Shown one piece after another: positions 26,834 through 34,226 of a stretch of DNA of 64,000 bases. The position numbers and the translations under genes were made by a program. The notes below the pieces were generated by a model. The model did not search any database and was not told the origin of the DNA. It saw only the letters and a list, made by a program, of their open reading frames with translations. The stretch lies in the NCBI RefSeq assembly GCF_002215215.1, contig NZ_CP018632.1:576001-640000 (forward strand), written 5' to 3'. How positions within the stretch are numbered: position 1 is the first letter of the stretch; each line of letters opens with the position of its first letter. Origin of the DNA: Granulosicoccus antarcticus IMCC3135. Its GTDB lineage: Bacteria > Pseudomonadota > Gammaproteobacteria > Granulosicoccales > Granulosicoccaceae.

Positions 26834-28795
26834 TCAAGCCGCCAACTTGTCTGCAAACTCGGAAGCTTGATGGGCTGTCAGTAACAGCTTTTCAGTGGCA
26901 CGGGTCATGGCGACGTACAGTAGTTTAGCTTCCGTTGCGGCATCTGTGCGCTTGTCTGGCATGGAGCCGATACCCGAGACGATGACCAGCGGATATTCAA
27001 GGCCTTTGCTGCTGTGCATGGTCATCAGTTTGATGGATGGCTCTGAGGAGGACAGTTTGGTTTTCTCGGCTGTTGAGCGTAGCCAATGCACAGGCAAGCC
27101 TGCAGCCATCATGGCTTCATTCAGTTGCTTGCCCATCCAAGTGGCTCGGTAGGCGACACAGATGTCTGACCATAGCATGCCTTTACTATGCTGTTCCGTG
27201 ATGCACTTGATGATTAGCCGGACCTCCGCATCAAAGCCCGGGCATAATTTGAACACCGGATTGGGTCCATGACGACCTGCGCTCTCAGGAGTGACCGTGG
27301 TGATCTGATCATCATTGAGCTCTTCCCCGGATAGCCATTGTTTGGCAAACTGATAGGCGTAGTTCAGTATTTCGTCAGTATTGCGGTAGTTGATGCGCAG
27401 TATTTTCGTTCGTCCAACAGCCTGCACGCCCACGCTGGATAAGCTAAATCCCAGTGAGCGCTTGGTGTAGATGGACTGCGCATCATCGTAGAGAAGTAAT
27501 AGAGAATTGGTGTCCGGGTCTATCATGCTGACGACGAGTTGCAGCCAGTCAGGTTCAAAGTCATGACCTTCATCAATCATGACGGCTCCATATTGGGCTC
27601 TGGGGATTCTGCCCGATTCAGTTGCGTCGATAACCGTTTGTACCAGCTCCTTGACGTAATTGTTGCCAGCCACGGGTTTGTCTATATGGTATGTGCGCAG
27701 TTGCTCTCCACACCAATCATGAAAATGTCGGACCTGCACACGATCGCTCAGATCGTTGATCTGGATGATTTCGCGAAGCTTTGCCGCCAGTGTCACGTTG
27801 AAGCACAGGACCAAAACGGGTTTGACATAGGTGTTGGCCAAATGCACGCAGCGGTAACCCAGTATGAGCGTCTTGCCAGAGCCTGCGACACCGTGAATAA
27901 CACGGTGGCCATCACCAAGGCTTCGGGCTAGAGTCTCCTGTTCCAAGTCCATGACCTTAATGATGTCAGGGAATAATTCGTTGGGTTCTATTGCTCTGGT
28001 CTTAAAATGCGAGGAAGTCTCCTCGACGACATTCGAAGCACTATTCGAAGCACTATTCGAAGCACTATTCGAAGCACTATTCGAAGCACTATTCGAAGCA
28101 CTATTGCCATGTGGGTCTTGAGTCAGACCTTTACTGCTATCTATGATCAGCTGTTCCGGAGGATTGATGCGAATCTCGGGGAACAGATGCCATCGTACCC
28201 GGTCAATCTGAGGCAAGCTCAAGGGTTTGGGAAACTGTCTCGGGAACATGTCCCACAAACACTTTTGAAACGCTTCAGGATCAGTTTTTTCTGTCATTTC
28301 GTCACGGCAGATAACAAGATGTTCTGGCAATACCCTGCCAAGATCGGAGCTGTCGAATTCCTTGCGCGTGATGCCTGTCAATACCACCCCGAAAGCATAG
28401 GGGCAAACCAGTTTTCCTTTGTAGTCTCCTTCTTGTTCTGTCAGTGCCGGATCACGAACCAGATTATTAATCAGGCTGTAGGTGCATTGTCGGGCCTGGT
28501 CCAATGGGTGCTGCACGCTTTTCAAACCGTTGTCTGTCAGGAGCTTGAAAAATTGTGGATCCACACTGTGGAGACTGGATAATTTCCAGTCCTTGACCTC
28601 TAGCAGGAGAAGCCCGCGAGATGGGTGTAGGACAATGAAGTCGGTGTATCGCGAGCGCTGACCTGTGCCGACTCTTGGCTCGTACCAACAAAGGTAATCG
28701 TCTTCCAGGTGGGATTCCAAAATGCGAGCCACGCGTTTTTCACCCGCTGTCATACGTCGCAGGCAAGAGCTTAACGACGGTATTAGTTTGGCCAT
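26834..28795 (-). CDS. NERD-nuclease/UvrD-like SF1 helicase
   Basis: A 653-residue protein joining an N-terminal NERD (nuclease-related) domain to a superfamily I helicase. NERD residues are visible in SRYTDFIVLHPSRGLLLLEV, then KDW (D near 52, E-x-K near 66). Walker A is GVAGSGKTLILG near residue 305, Walker B MIDEGHDFEPDW near 410, and later motifs include ILRINYRNTDEIL, MHSSKGLEYPLVIV and LLYVAMTRATEKLLL. A linker between the nuclease and helicase parts holds a six-fold NSAS repeat encoded by a 12-bp tandem repeat. The pairing of a nuclease-like and a UvrD-like motor suggests DNA processing or anti-invader defence. A DUF2786 gene follows on the same strand. Confidence 0.9.
   Translation of the reverse strand: MAKLIPSLSSCLRRMTAGEKRVARILESHLEDDYLCWYEPRVGTGQRSRYTDFIVLHPSRGLLLLEVKDWKLSSLHSVDPQFFKLLTDNGLKSVQHPLDQARQCTYSLINNLVRDPALTEQEGDYKGKLVCPYAFGVVLTGITRKEFDSSDLGRVLPEHLVICRDEMTEKTDPEAFQKCLWDMFPRQFPKPLSLPQIDRVRWHLFPEIRINPPEQLIIDSSKGLTQDPHGNSASNSASNSASNSASNSASNSASNVVEETSSHFKTRAIEPNELFPDIIKVMDLEQETLARSLGDGHRVIHGVAGSGKTLILGYRCVHLANTYVKPVLVLCFNVTLAAKLREIIQINDLSDRVQVRHFHDWCGEQLRTYHIDKPVAGNNYVKELVQTVIDATESGRIPRAQYGAVMIDEGHDFEPDWLQLVVSMIDPDTNSLLLLYDDAQSIYTKRSLGFSLSSVGVQAVGRTKILRINYRNTDEILNYAYQFAKQWLSGEELNDDQITTVTPESAGRHGPNPVFKLCPGFDAEVRLIIKCITEQHSKGMLWSDICVAYRATWMGKQLNEAMMAAGLPVHWLRSTAEKTKLSSSEPSIKLMTMHSSKGLEYPLVIVSGIGSMPDKRTDAATEAKLLYVAMTRATEKLLLTAHQASEFADKLAA
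28031..28102. repeat. Six tandem 12-bp repeats inside the NERD-helicase gene
   Basis: ATTCGAAGCACT is repeated six times without a mismatch. It is a multiple of three, so changes in copy number would lengthen or shorten an Asn-Ser-Ala-Ser linker between the NERD and helicase domains without shifting the frame. The perfect copies suggest recent or ongoing slippage. Confidence 0.95.
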
Positions 28796-28922
28796 CCGTA
28801 TGCCTCTATGGGGGCGGTGTTTGGATTGTCTGGTTAGAAACGTATTCCTGTCAATGGGCTATCGGTTTGTGAAGAGGAAGACTTAATGTCGGAAGAGTTG
28901 TTCCATGAGAATCAGATCGTCG

Positions 28923-29879
28923 TTATGCGACTTGTGCATCCGGGACGACACTGCCTACATCCGAATCGATACCACTAACAGCAAGCAGAGCGCCCACGAT
29001 GTAGATCGCCAATCCTGCCAGTGTGGCAGGAGCATAGGCGATACGCCCATCGAGTAACTGCAGTACAAATACCATGGCCGGGCCCAGTGCTGTTAGTGCA
29101 GCAATGAAGCTGGCGCTGACCAGAGAGATTGCCTTCTGCATCAGAAAAAGCGGTAGTGCGATGACTACCATGCCAATCAGGACCAGGGCCGGAAATGCCA
29201 TCGGGATGGACGCTTCAGGTTTGGCATCGATGCCCAGTTGAACAGCCATGAGGGCGATGGGCACGTAGAGCATGAATCGCATGCCGAACTGTATGACAGG
29301 ACTGGCGCCTTGCTCGTGCCATTTGACCGAGAGCAAAATGACATAGGCTGTCGCTGTACCCGATATGACAGCGAGCACCACGCCTGCCAGCGCAGTTGCC
29401 CATCCACCGCGTACGAATCCGGAGTGACCACTCAGTGTGATGAGAGCCAGAAACAGGATTGCAAGGAGTATCAATGCCAGGCCGATGACTTCGCCTCGTT
29501 GGTTTTTCATCGGTGATGTCGCGATAGCTTTGCGTTGTGCGAAGGCTGTGCCAAGCGGCACCATGCCCGAGAATATCGTGAATACAATGGCAGGCTCGAT
29601 AAGTTGTACTGCCAGGAAATAGCAGCACCAGGTGAGCGCTACCATTATATTCAGTGACACAACAATCGAACGCGAACGCAGGGCCGTCTTGAGTTCGTTC
29701 GGGTACAGCACGCCTGCCAGCAACGCACAGCCTAGAAATGACAGGCCGAACACCCAGGCACCGAGACGAAAGGAATCCACCTGCTGGAACAGCGAGCCAA
29801 GATAGACGGCTTGAAACGCTTCCAGAAAGACATAGCCCAGGCAGTAGGTCAGACCAAGACGGCGAGGTGTGATTTGCAT
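28923..29879 (-). CDS. EamA/DMT-family transporter
   Basis: An inner-membrane drug/metabolite-superfamily permease of about 318 residues with ten hydrophobic segments (for example VVSLNIMVALTWCCYFLAVQ, GMVPLGTAFAQRKAIA and GPAMVFVLQLLDGRIAYAPA). The ATG at 29879 (MQITPRRLGLTYCL) is preferred over one 12 codons upstream. The substrate is unknown; many family members export amino acids or metabolites. It is divergent from a GcvA-like LysR gene, which probably regulates it. Confidence 0.85.
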   Translation of the reverse strand: MQITPRRLGLTYCLGYVFLEAFQAVYLGSLFQQVDSFRLGAWVFGLSFLGCALLAGVLYPNELKTALRSRSIVVSLNIMVALTWCCYFLAVQLIEPAIVFTIFSGMVPLGTAFAQRKAIATSPMKNQRGEVIGLALILLAILFLALITLSGHSGFVRGGWATALAGVVLAVISGTATAYVILLSVKWHEQGASPVIQFGMRFMLYVPIALMAVQLGIDAKPEASIPMAFPALVLIGMVVIALPLFLMQKAISLVSASFIAALTALGPAMVFVLQLLDGRIAYAPATLAGLAIYIVGALLAVSGIDSDVGSVVPDAQVA

Positions 29880-29900
29880 GGCAGTGTGTGTCAGGAATTC

Positions 29901-29944
29901 ATTCTGGAAAGGCATGGAAACAGAATTTTCACACTGCGTATAAT
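29901..29944. promoter_or_regulatory. Divergent promoter with operator dyad for DMT/LysR pair
   Basis: A perfect dyad ATTCTG-N14-CAGAAT (29901-29926) lies between the divergent genes, followed by a consensus TATAAT at 29939-29944, 33 bases before the lysR ATG. The TATAAT is a good -10 element for the plus strand; no strong -35 was seen. LysR autoregulation is inferred. Confidence 0.5.
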
Positions 29945-29976
29945 GAATTAATTTCTACAATGCATGAGTCACAGGC

Positions 29977-30876
29977 ATGGATAAGCTCAGTGCACTACCG
30001 CCATTGGGACGACTGCGCGCGTTTGAGGCAGCGGCTCGTCTGGAGAGCTTCACAGGCGCCGCCGATGAGCTGTATCTGACGCAAACGGCGGTGAGTAAGC
30101 AGATAGCGGCTCTGGAGGACTATCTGGGCGTACCGTTATTCGAACGGCGTAACCGTGGCGTCTTTCTGACTGAGCAGGGACGCCGCTTCGGACGAGTGGT
30201 CAGCGCCGCACTGGGTGACATCGCGTTTGAGGCCGCTCGGTTGCGTGGGGCGACACAGTCAAACGAGCTGGTACTGCACTGTCAGCTGTGCGAAGCCTTC
30301 TATTGGCTGATGCCAAGACTGTCGCGTTTTCATGAGCGTCACCCCTCGCTGGAACTACGGGTGATCAGTGCCAGTGCGACACTGACCGAGGCTACGGAGC
30401 CATTTGATATCGCGTTGCAGACAACAGGTCGTGCTGCCGGGGCCGCTCAACTGGCTTTCACGGCGGCCGACGAGATCTTTCCGGTGGCATCCCCCGGTAT
30501 CGTTGATGGACGCACGCTGCCATTGTCGATTAGCGATTTGAATGAATTCACATTACTTGCCCATCGGGTCATCCCGCAAGTCTGGATGGATTGGGAAGCC
30601 TGGTTCGACGCCTTGGGAGCGGGACCGCACAAGGCGACCAGAACACTAGTCTTCGACAACTTTCCGGTGGTATTGCAGGCCGCCGTTGCCGGGCAAGGTG
30701 TGGCACTGGGTTGGGGACGCAGTGTCGAAGGACTGATAGCCGAAGGCAAGCTGGTTCGTCTGTGTAATGAGAGCGTCCATCGTGCCGACGAGTTATCGGT
30801 GTACCGGGGCAATCGTTCTGACAAGGAAGAGGCGATTGAGGCTCTGTTGTCGTGGTTGCGTGATGAGCTTGGTTGA
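29977..30876 (+). CDS. LysR-family regulator, GcvA-like
   Basis: A 299-residue LysR regulator. The N-terminal domain (LPPLGRLRAFEAAARLESFT, then GAADELYLTQTAVSKQIAAL) and the LGVPLFERRNRGVFLTEQGR segment are typical of the GcvA/AmpR-like subgroup. The effector domain follows from about residue 90 (LVLHCQLCEAFYWLMPRLSR). It is divergently paired with the DMT transporter gene and likely controls it. The stop codon is followed immediately by a CBS-gene remnant. Confidence 0.92.
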   Translation: MDKLSALPPLGRLRAFEAAARLESFTGAADELYLTQTAVSKQIAALEDYLGVPLFERRNRGVFLTEQGRRFGRVVSAALGDIAFEAARLRGATQSNELVLHCQLCEAFYWLMPRLSRFHERHPSLELRVISASATLTEATEPFDIALQTTGRAAGAAQLAFTAADEIFPVASPGIVDGRTLPLSISDLNEFTLLAHRVIPQVWMDWEAWFDALGAGPHKATRTLVFDNFPVVLQAAVAGQGVALGWGRSVEGLIAEGKLVRLCNESVHRADELSVYRGNRSDKEEAIEALLSWLRDELG

Positions 30877-30987
30877 TTGAAGGCTTATCGAGTAGCGGTT
30901 CGCCCCCATGCACGTCTGACGACTATTTCCGTCGCAACCGATGCCAGCGAGGCGTTTACCGATCATCTCGATCGACATCTTCAATGA
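30877..30987 (+). pseudogene. 3' remnant of a CBS-domain gene
   Basis: The frame right after the lysR stop reads AYRVAVVRPHARLTTISVAT then DASEAFTDHLDRHLQ and a stop at 30987. This aligns to the C-terminus of the intact CBS protein at 13947-14387 (AAVVTTHGRLAGIFTATDAC then RAFADHLDRQF). Only about 35 codons remain and there is no start or first CBS module. The end overlaps the 3' end of the opposing acetyltransferase gene by seven bases. Confidence 0.75.
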
Positions 30988-31415
30988 CTGAATGTAAGTG
31001 TCAGCCTGTTGTCGATGGGAATTGCATCTGGCGATCCTTTCAAATAGTGGCTAAGCGTTTTCATCCAGAACGCCTGTCCAGTTAGGTTATTGGAATCAAT
31101 TGAAACAAGCCAGTTGCCAGGATGCCGTTTGAGCGCTTGCGCAACGGCTTCTCGGCCGATTGCTTTTCTGCGTTGCTCTGGGATGATGTAAAACTCGGCT
31201 ATCTCGAAACACTGAGTTTTTCGTACCAACACGAATCCGGCTACCGAACCACTGGTCTTGATCAGGTAAGGAAAGCGATGCTCAGTTTCCTGCCAGTAGT
31301 GCGCAAGGTAGGGGTACTCAGCCGGCTGCTCCAGTTCAAGCAGATAGGGTGTCATAAGCGTAGCGATAGTGTCCTTGTCGCTCGCAGATGCGGAAAGTAC
31401 CTGGGTGGTTGTCAT
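30981..31415 (-). CDS. GNAT-family N-acetyltransferase
   Basis: A 144-residue protein of the Gcn5-related acetyltransferase fold, using the ATG at 31415 (MTTTQVLSASASDKDTIATL). The core is VAGFVLVRKTQCFEIAEFYI, then IPEQRRKAIGREAVAQALKR, where Q/RRKAIG is the acetyl-CoA pyrophosphate loop. The C-terminal strand region contains SIDSNNLTGQAFWMKT. The substrate is unknown. The 3' end overlaps the CBS remnant on the other strand. Confidence 0.85.
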   Translation of the reverse strand: MTTTQVLSASASDKDTIATLMTPYLLELEQPAEYPYLAHYWQETEHRFPYLIKTSGSVAGFVLVRKTQCFEIAEFYIIPEQRRKAIGREAVAQALKRHPGNWLVSIDSNNLTGQAFWMKTLSHYLKGSPDAIPIDNRLTLTFSH

Positions 31416-31643
31416 TTTAATTATTCCGTTGGTATTCGATCTGGTTTTGCCAGTATCAGATTTTCGACGAAGTGGCAGGCAATCATTCGTAGAAGGTATC
31501 TCAGTCGGCATTCACGCCTGGCAAGTTCTCAGGTTTCATTCTTATCATATGGGTGATATTACCGACTCGTATTGAATGTCAGAGCCAATGCTTCTGTTAA
31601 GTTACTCCCTGATTTATATGACTCATACAGGAGTGTGATTCCA

Positions 31644-33134
31644 ATGTGGCCTGATAACCATGTAGACCGCAATTCTCGATCTACCTTCGAATTCATGACG
31701 AGCGAGAAAGGTGTGAAATCAAATAGACAGAAAAGGACTGGATGCAAGCAACTGTCGGCCCTTGCGTTGACAACCTTCGCAATGGCAAGCTCGATGGCTC
31801 AGGCAGAGCCGACGGTCAATGGTAATGAGATCAGCTGGCCGGATGATGGCTGGTATCAGGTGCAAAGTTCGGATGGGGCAACGACACTGTGTGGCGGTGG
31901 AAGCTCCTGCACGGTACCTGCGGGCAGTTATCTGGTTATCAATCATACGACAGGTGTTCGCTATACCGATGTGCAAGTGTCAGGCACCGCAAGTAATGAC
32001 GGTATTGTTGTTTCGCAAAACACCATCAGTTGGCCGGATGATGGTTGGTATCAGGTGCAAACTGCCAATGGAAGCAAATCATTATGCAATGGTGGCACCT
32101 ATTGTGATGTAGATCCAGGAAACTATCTTGTCATCAATCACACCACGGGTGCCCGGTTCACCAATATTGTGGTATCAGGCGATTCACCGGTTGTTGATAC
32201 TCCCGTATCGGCTACGATCAATCGAGACAATCATATCGAAATTCTCAGTGAGGTATTTTCGGTCTATACCGGCAATGTTTATGGCGATACATTGCCGAGA
32301 AAACCTGAAGACTTCATGCTTGAGCGCTCACCAGTACATCTAGAAGTGACAGAAGAGATGCAGAATGGACACGAAGATGCGTTTCTTCTTCAGTTTACCT
32401 GCAATAACGGTGGAACTATGGAGCTCTTTAGCACCTCGGGAGAGTTTGAAAGTTCGGCCGCAACATATACCTGGCACGATTGCCTCGAAGGTTCACTTGT
32501 GCATGACGGCACTCTGTATGCCAACTACGGTAATTCGAATACCGGTGAAAATCGAGATTTGGTCAGCGCCGACTATAATTCACTGTATTCCACTGGAGAG
32601 ACTGTAGAGATATCGGGTGAGTTCGGTGGGCTCGTAGACTGGGATGATGGTTCCGATATTATTCGCATAGAACATTGGGCAAATAGCGAGGTTGATTATT
32701 CGTTTCAGGACGCAACGCTTGTTGTAGAAGTCAGTGGTGCTAATACCGATACGCAATACACGTGGTTGGAGCAAGATGACAATGTTTTCACCGCCGAGCT
32801 CAGTGGCAGTTTCCAATTGAATTCGCCTTTGACAGAAGGTCAGGCTGTTGATGTGGCGACAACTGAGCCACTCTCAACAACATACACGCTGGATGGCCCA
32901 TTCGAGTACTACACGGGTTTCGCTCAACATCCCGCCTGGACTTTCACGGATGGTGCTCTGGAAATGACGGCTGAAGACGGCAGCGCTTTGAGATTGCGTG
33001 CTGACAGTGGTGATGAGCAAACGGCAGAGATAAGCCTGTTGCAAGATGGCGTTGTCATTGAAACGTTTCAGCAGCCCTGGTCGTTGTGGCAGGGTGTTCT
33101 GACAGAGGTACAAGATGATGTGCGCAATTTCTAA
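31644..33134 (+). CDS. Secreted protein with tandem WPDDGWYQVQ repeats
   Basis: An exported protein of about 496 residues that I do not recognise. The ATG at 31644 has an AGGAG element 10 bases upstream and gives a long basic n-region before a signal core (LSALALTTFAMASSMAQA). Two tandem repeats of about 65 residues follow, each starting ISWPDDGWYQVQ, with a paired-Cys loop (LCGGGSSC / LCNGGTYC) and ending YLVINHTTGVR / YLVINHTTGAR. The C-terminal 300 residues begin at VSATINRDNHIEILSEVFSV and contain two conserved Cys (FTCNNGG, HDCLEG). The repeat looks like a small disulfide-closed beta module, perhaps for adhesion or carbohydrate binding, but that is inference. A terminator follows. Confidence 0.8.
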   Translation: MWPDNHVDRNSRSTFEFMTSEKGVKSNRQKRTGCKQLSALALTTFAMASSMAQAEPTVNGNEISWPDDGWYQVQSSDGATTLCGGGSSCTVPAGSYLVINHTTGVRYTDVQVSGTASNDGIVVSQNTISWPDDGWYQVQTANGSKSLCNGGTYCDVDPGNYLVINHTTGARFTNIVVSGDSPVVDTPVSATINRDNHIEILSEVFSVYTGNVYGDTLPRKPEDFMLERSPVHLEVTEEMQNGHEDAFLLQFTCNNGGTMELFSTSGEFESSAATYTWHDCLEGSLVHDGTLYANYGNSNTGENRDLVSADYNSLYSTGETVEISGEFGGLVDWDDGSDIIRIEHWANSEVDYSFQDATLVVEVSGANTDTQYTWLEQDDNVFTAELSGSFQLNSPLTEGQAVDVATTEPLSTTYTLDGPFEYYTGFAQHPAWTFTDGALEMTAEDGSALRLRADSGDEQTAEISLLQDGVVIETFQQPWSLWQGVLTEVQDDVRNF

Positions 33135-33157
33135 ATAACAGTTGCTTGTTCAACGAG

Positions 33158-33187
33158 CTGCCGCCTTCTAACTGAGGCGGCAGTTTA
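33158..33187 (+). terminator. Rho-independent terminator after the WPDDGWYQVQ-repeat gene
   Basis: An 8-bp perfect GC-rich stem (CTGCCGCC / GGCGGCAG) with a 10-base loop is followed by TTTATG on the plus strand, 23 bases after the stop codon. Confidence 0.7.
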
Positions 33188-33206
33188 TGTGCTTTAAGGC
33201 TTCTAT

Positions 33207-34004
33207 CTATTTGGATGCATACCTGCCTTGTGAGCAATCGAATGCGTAAAGCAGTTCTGCTAGTTGAGGCTTGTCTACGAAGAGATTGCGGTTGCCCTGG
33301 GCCTGGGCCACTACATCGTTATGCTGCCGCTCCTCGTCAGATACCGGATCAATGCAGTGCCACTGGAGCAGAGTGTTCAAATGTCCGAAGATAGCCTGAT
33401 CCTTGTGCGGGGCGTCGGAGAGGCTAAGATCCGGTGTGCCGTCTCCACCGTCGTAGCGCACGTCCATATAGAACGCGGTGCGGGCAATATCACCTTTTAC
33501 GGCATCAGGTGGCTCCCACGAGGTTCTGGATACCTTGCATTGCAGGCATTCCTTGTGTGGCTCAACAGCCCAATCGAAAACCTTGTTGCCGCGGGATGTG
33601 TTGACGGTTCTGTCGGCAGGCACCAGGTTGTGCAGATCTCGGGCCGCAGGTGTTCCACGCAGCCCATAGGACTGCGGCCAGATGTGTTCTCGATTCCAGT
33701 AATCAGATTTGTTCTGATCACTCCCGGATGCGCGGTGATTCTTGTCAATGGCTATCTGACGATAGAACAGTTGTATCGTGTTGTTCGATGTTTGAGCAGC
33801 GCTGGAGATGATGTCCCAGGATTGGCGGTTACTGATGGTTTTCTGGTTGGACATTTGATCGTGCAGTCTGTCGCGTAATTCTGCGCGTGCTGCTGCCTGC
33901 TCATGGGGGGAGGAGTGCCAGACGCAACTGTGTAGCAGGCTCACAGTGGCAATGGCGGCGGCGATTGCCGGGAATGCATATGTTTTTTTGACTAGATTGG
34001 ACAC
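33207..34004 (-). CDS. Exported endonuclease I family nuclease
   Basis: A 265-residue secreted nuclease of the EndA/Endonuclease I family, which cuts DNA (and often RNA) non-specifically in the periplasm or medium. The diagnostic beta-beta-alpha-metal motif is YWNREHIWPQSYGLRGTPAA, then RDLHNLVPADRTVNTSRGNK. The N-terminus (FPAIAAAIATVSLLHSC) looks like a lipoprotein signal with Cys in the lipobox position. Family Cys pairs (ECLQCKVSR) are retained. It may help use DNA as a nutrient or degrade extracellular DNA. Confidence 0.92.
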   Translation of the reverse strand: MSNLVKKTYAFPAIAAAIATVSLLHSCVWHSSPHEQAAARAELRDRLHDQMSNQKTISNRQSWDIISSAAQTSNNTIQLFYRQIAIDKNHRASGSDQNKSDYWNREHIWPQSYGLRGTPAARDLHNLVPADRTVNTSRGNKVFDWAVEPHKECLQCKVSRTSWEPPDAVKGDIARTAFYMDVRYDGGDGTPDLSLSDAPHKDQAIFGHLNTLLQWHCIDPVSDEERQHNDVVAQAQGNRNLFVDKPQLAELLYAFDCSQGRYASK

Positions 34005-34226
34005 TGGGAATTTGTTATTCGATGGATAGCTTCAGCTATGAATGTATCGGCCATGATGGCCTGACTCTGTTAGGCGCGCCTCTGGGCGAGAAAGCCTGAC
34101 AAGAATAACTGGAATTAAGTTGCATGTACTGAGAGTGTCAGTAGTTGCCATCAATCTGCGGGCTCAGTGGGGTGCATTCACTTGCCGACAGCTTTACCGG
34201 TGAGCGTGAGCCTGCTGTAAATACCC

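Noticed and set aside
28031-28102. Tandem repeats as a CRISPR array
   Set aside because: The units are 12 bp, contiguous and without spacers.
28007-28582. 191-codon plus-strand frame containing a repeated Ile-Arg-Ser-Thr pattern
   Set aside because: The repeat is the reverse reading of the 12-bp repeat in the NERD-helicase gene, whose motifs are certain.
32365-32816. Short frames overlapping the WPDDGWYQVQ-repeat gene
   Set aside because: They lie inside a well-supported secreted protein gene and have no independent start signals.
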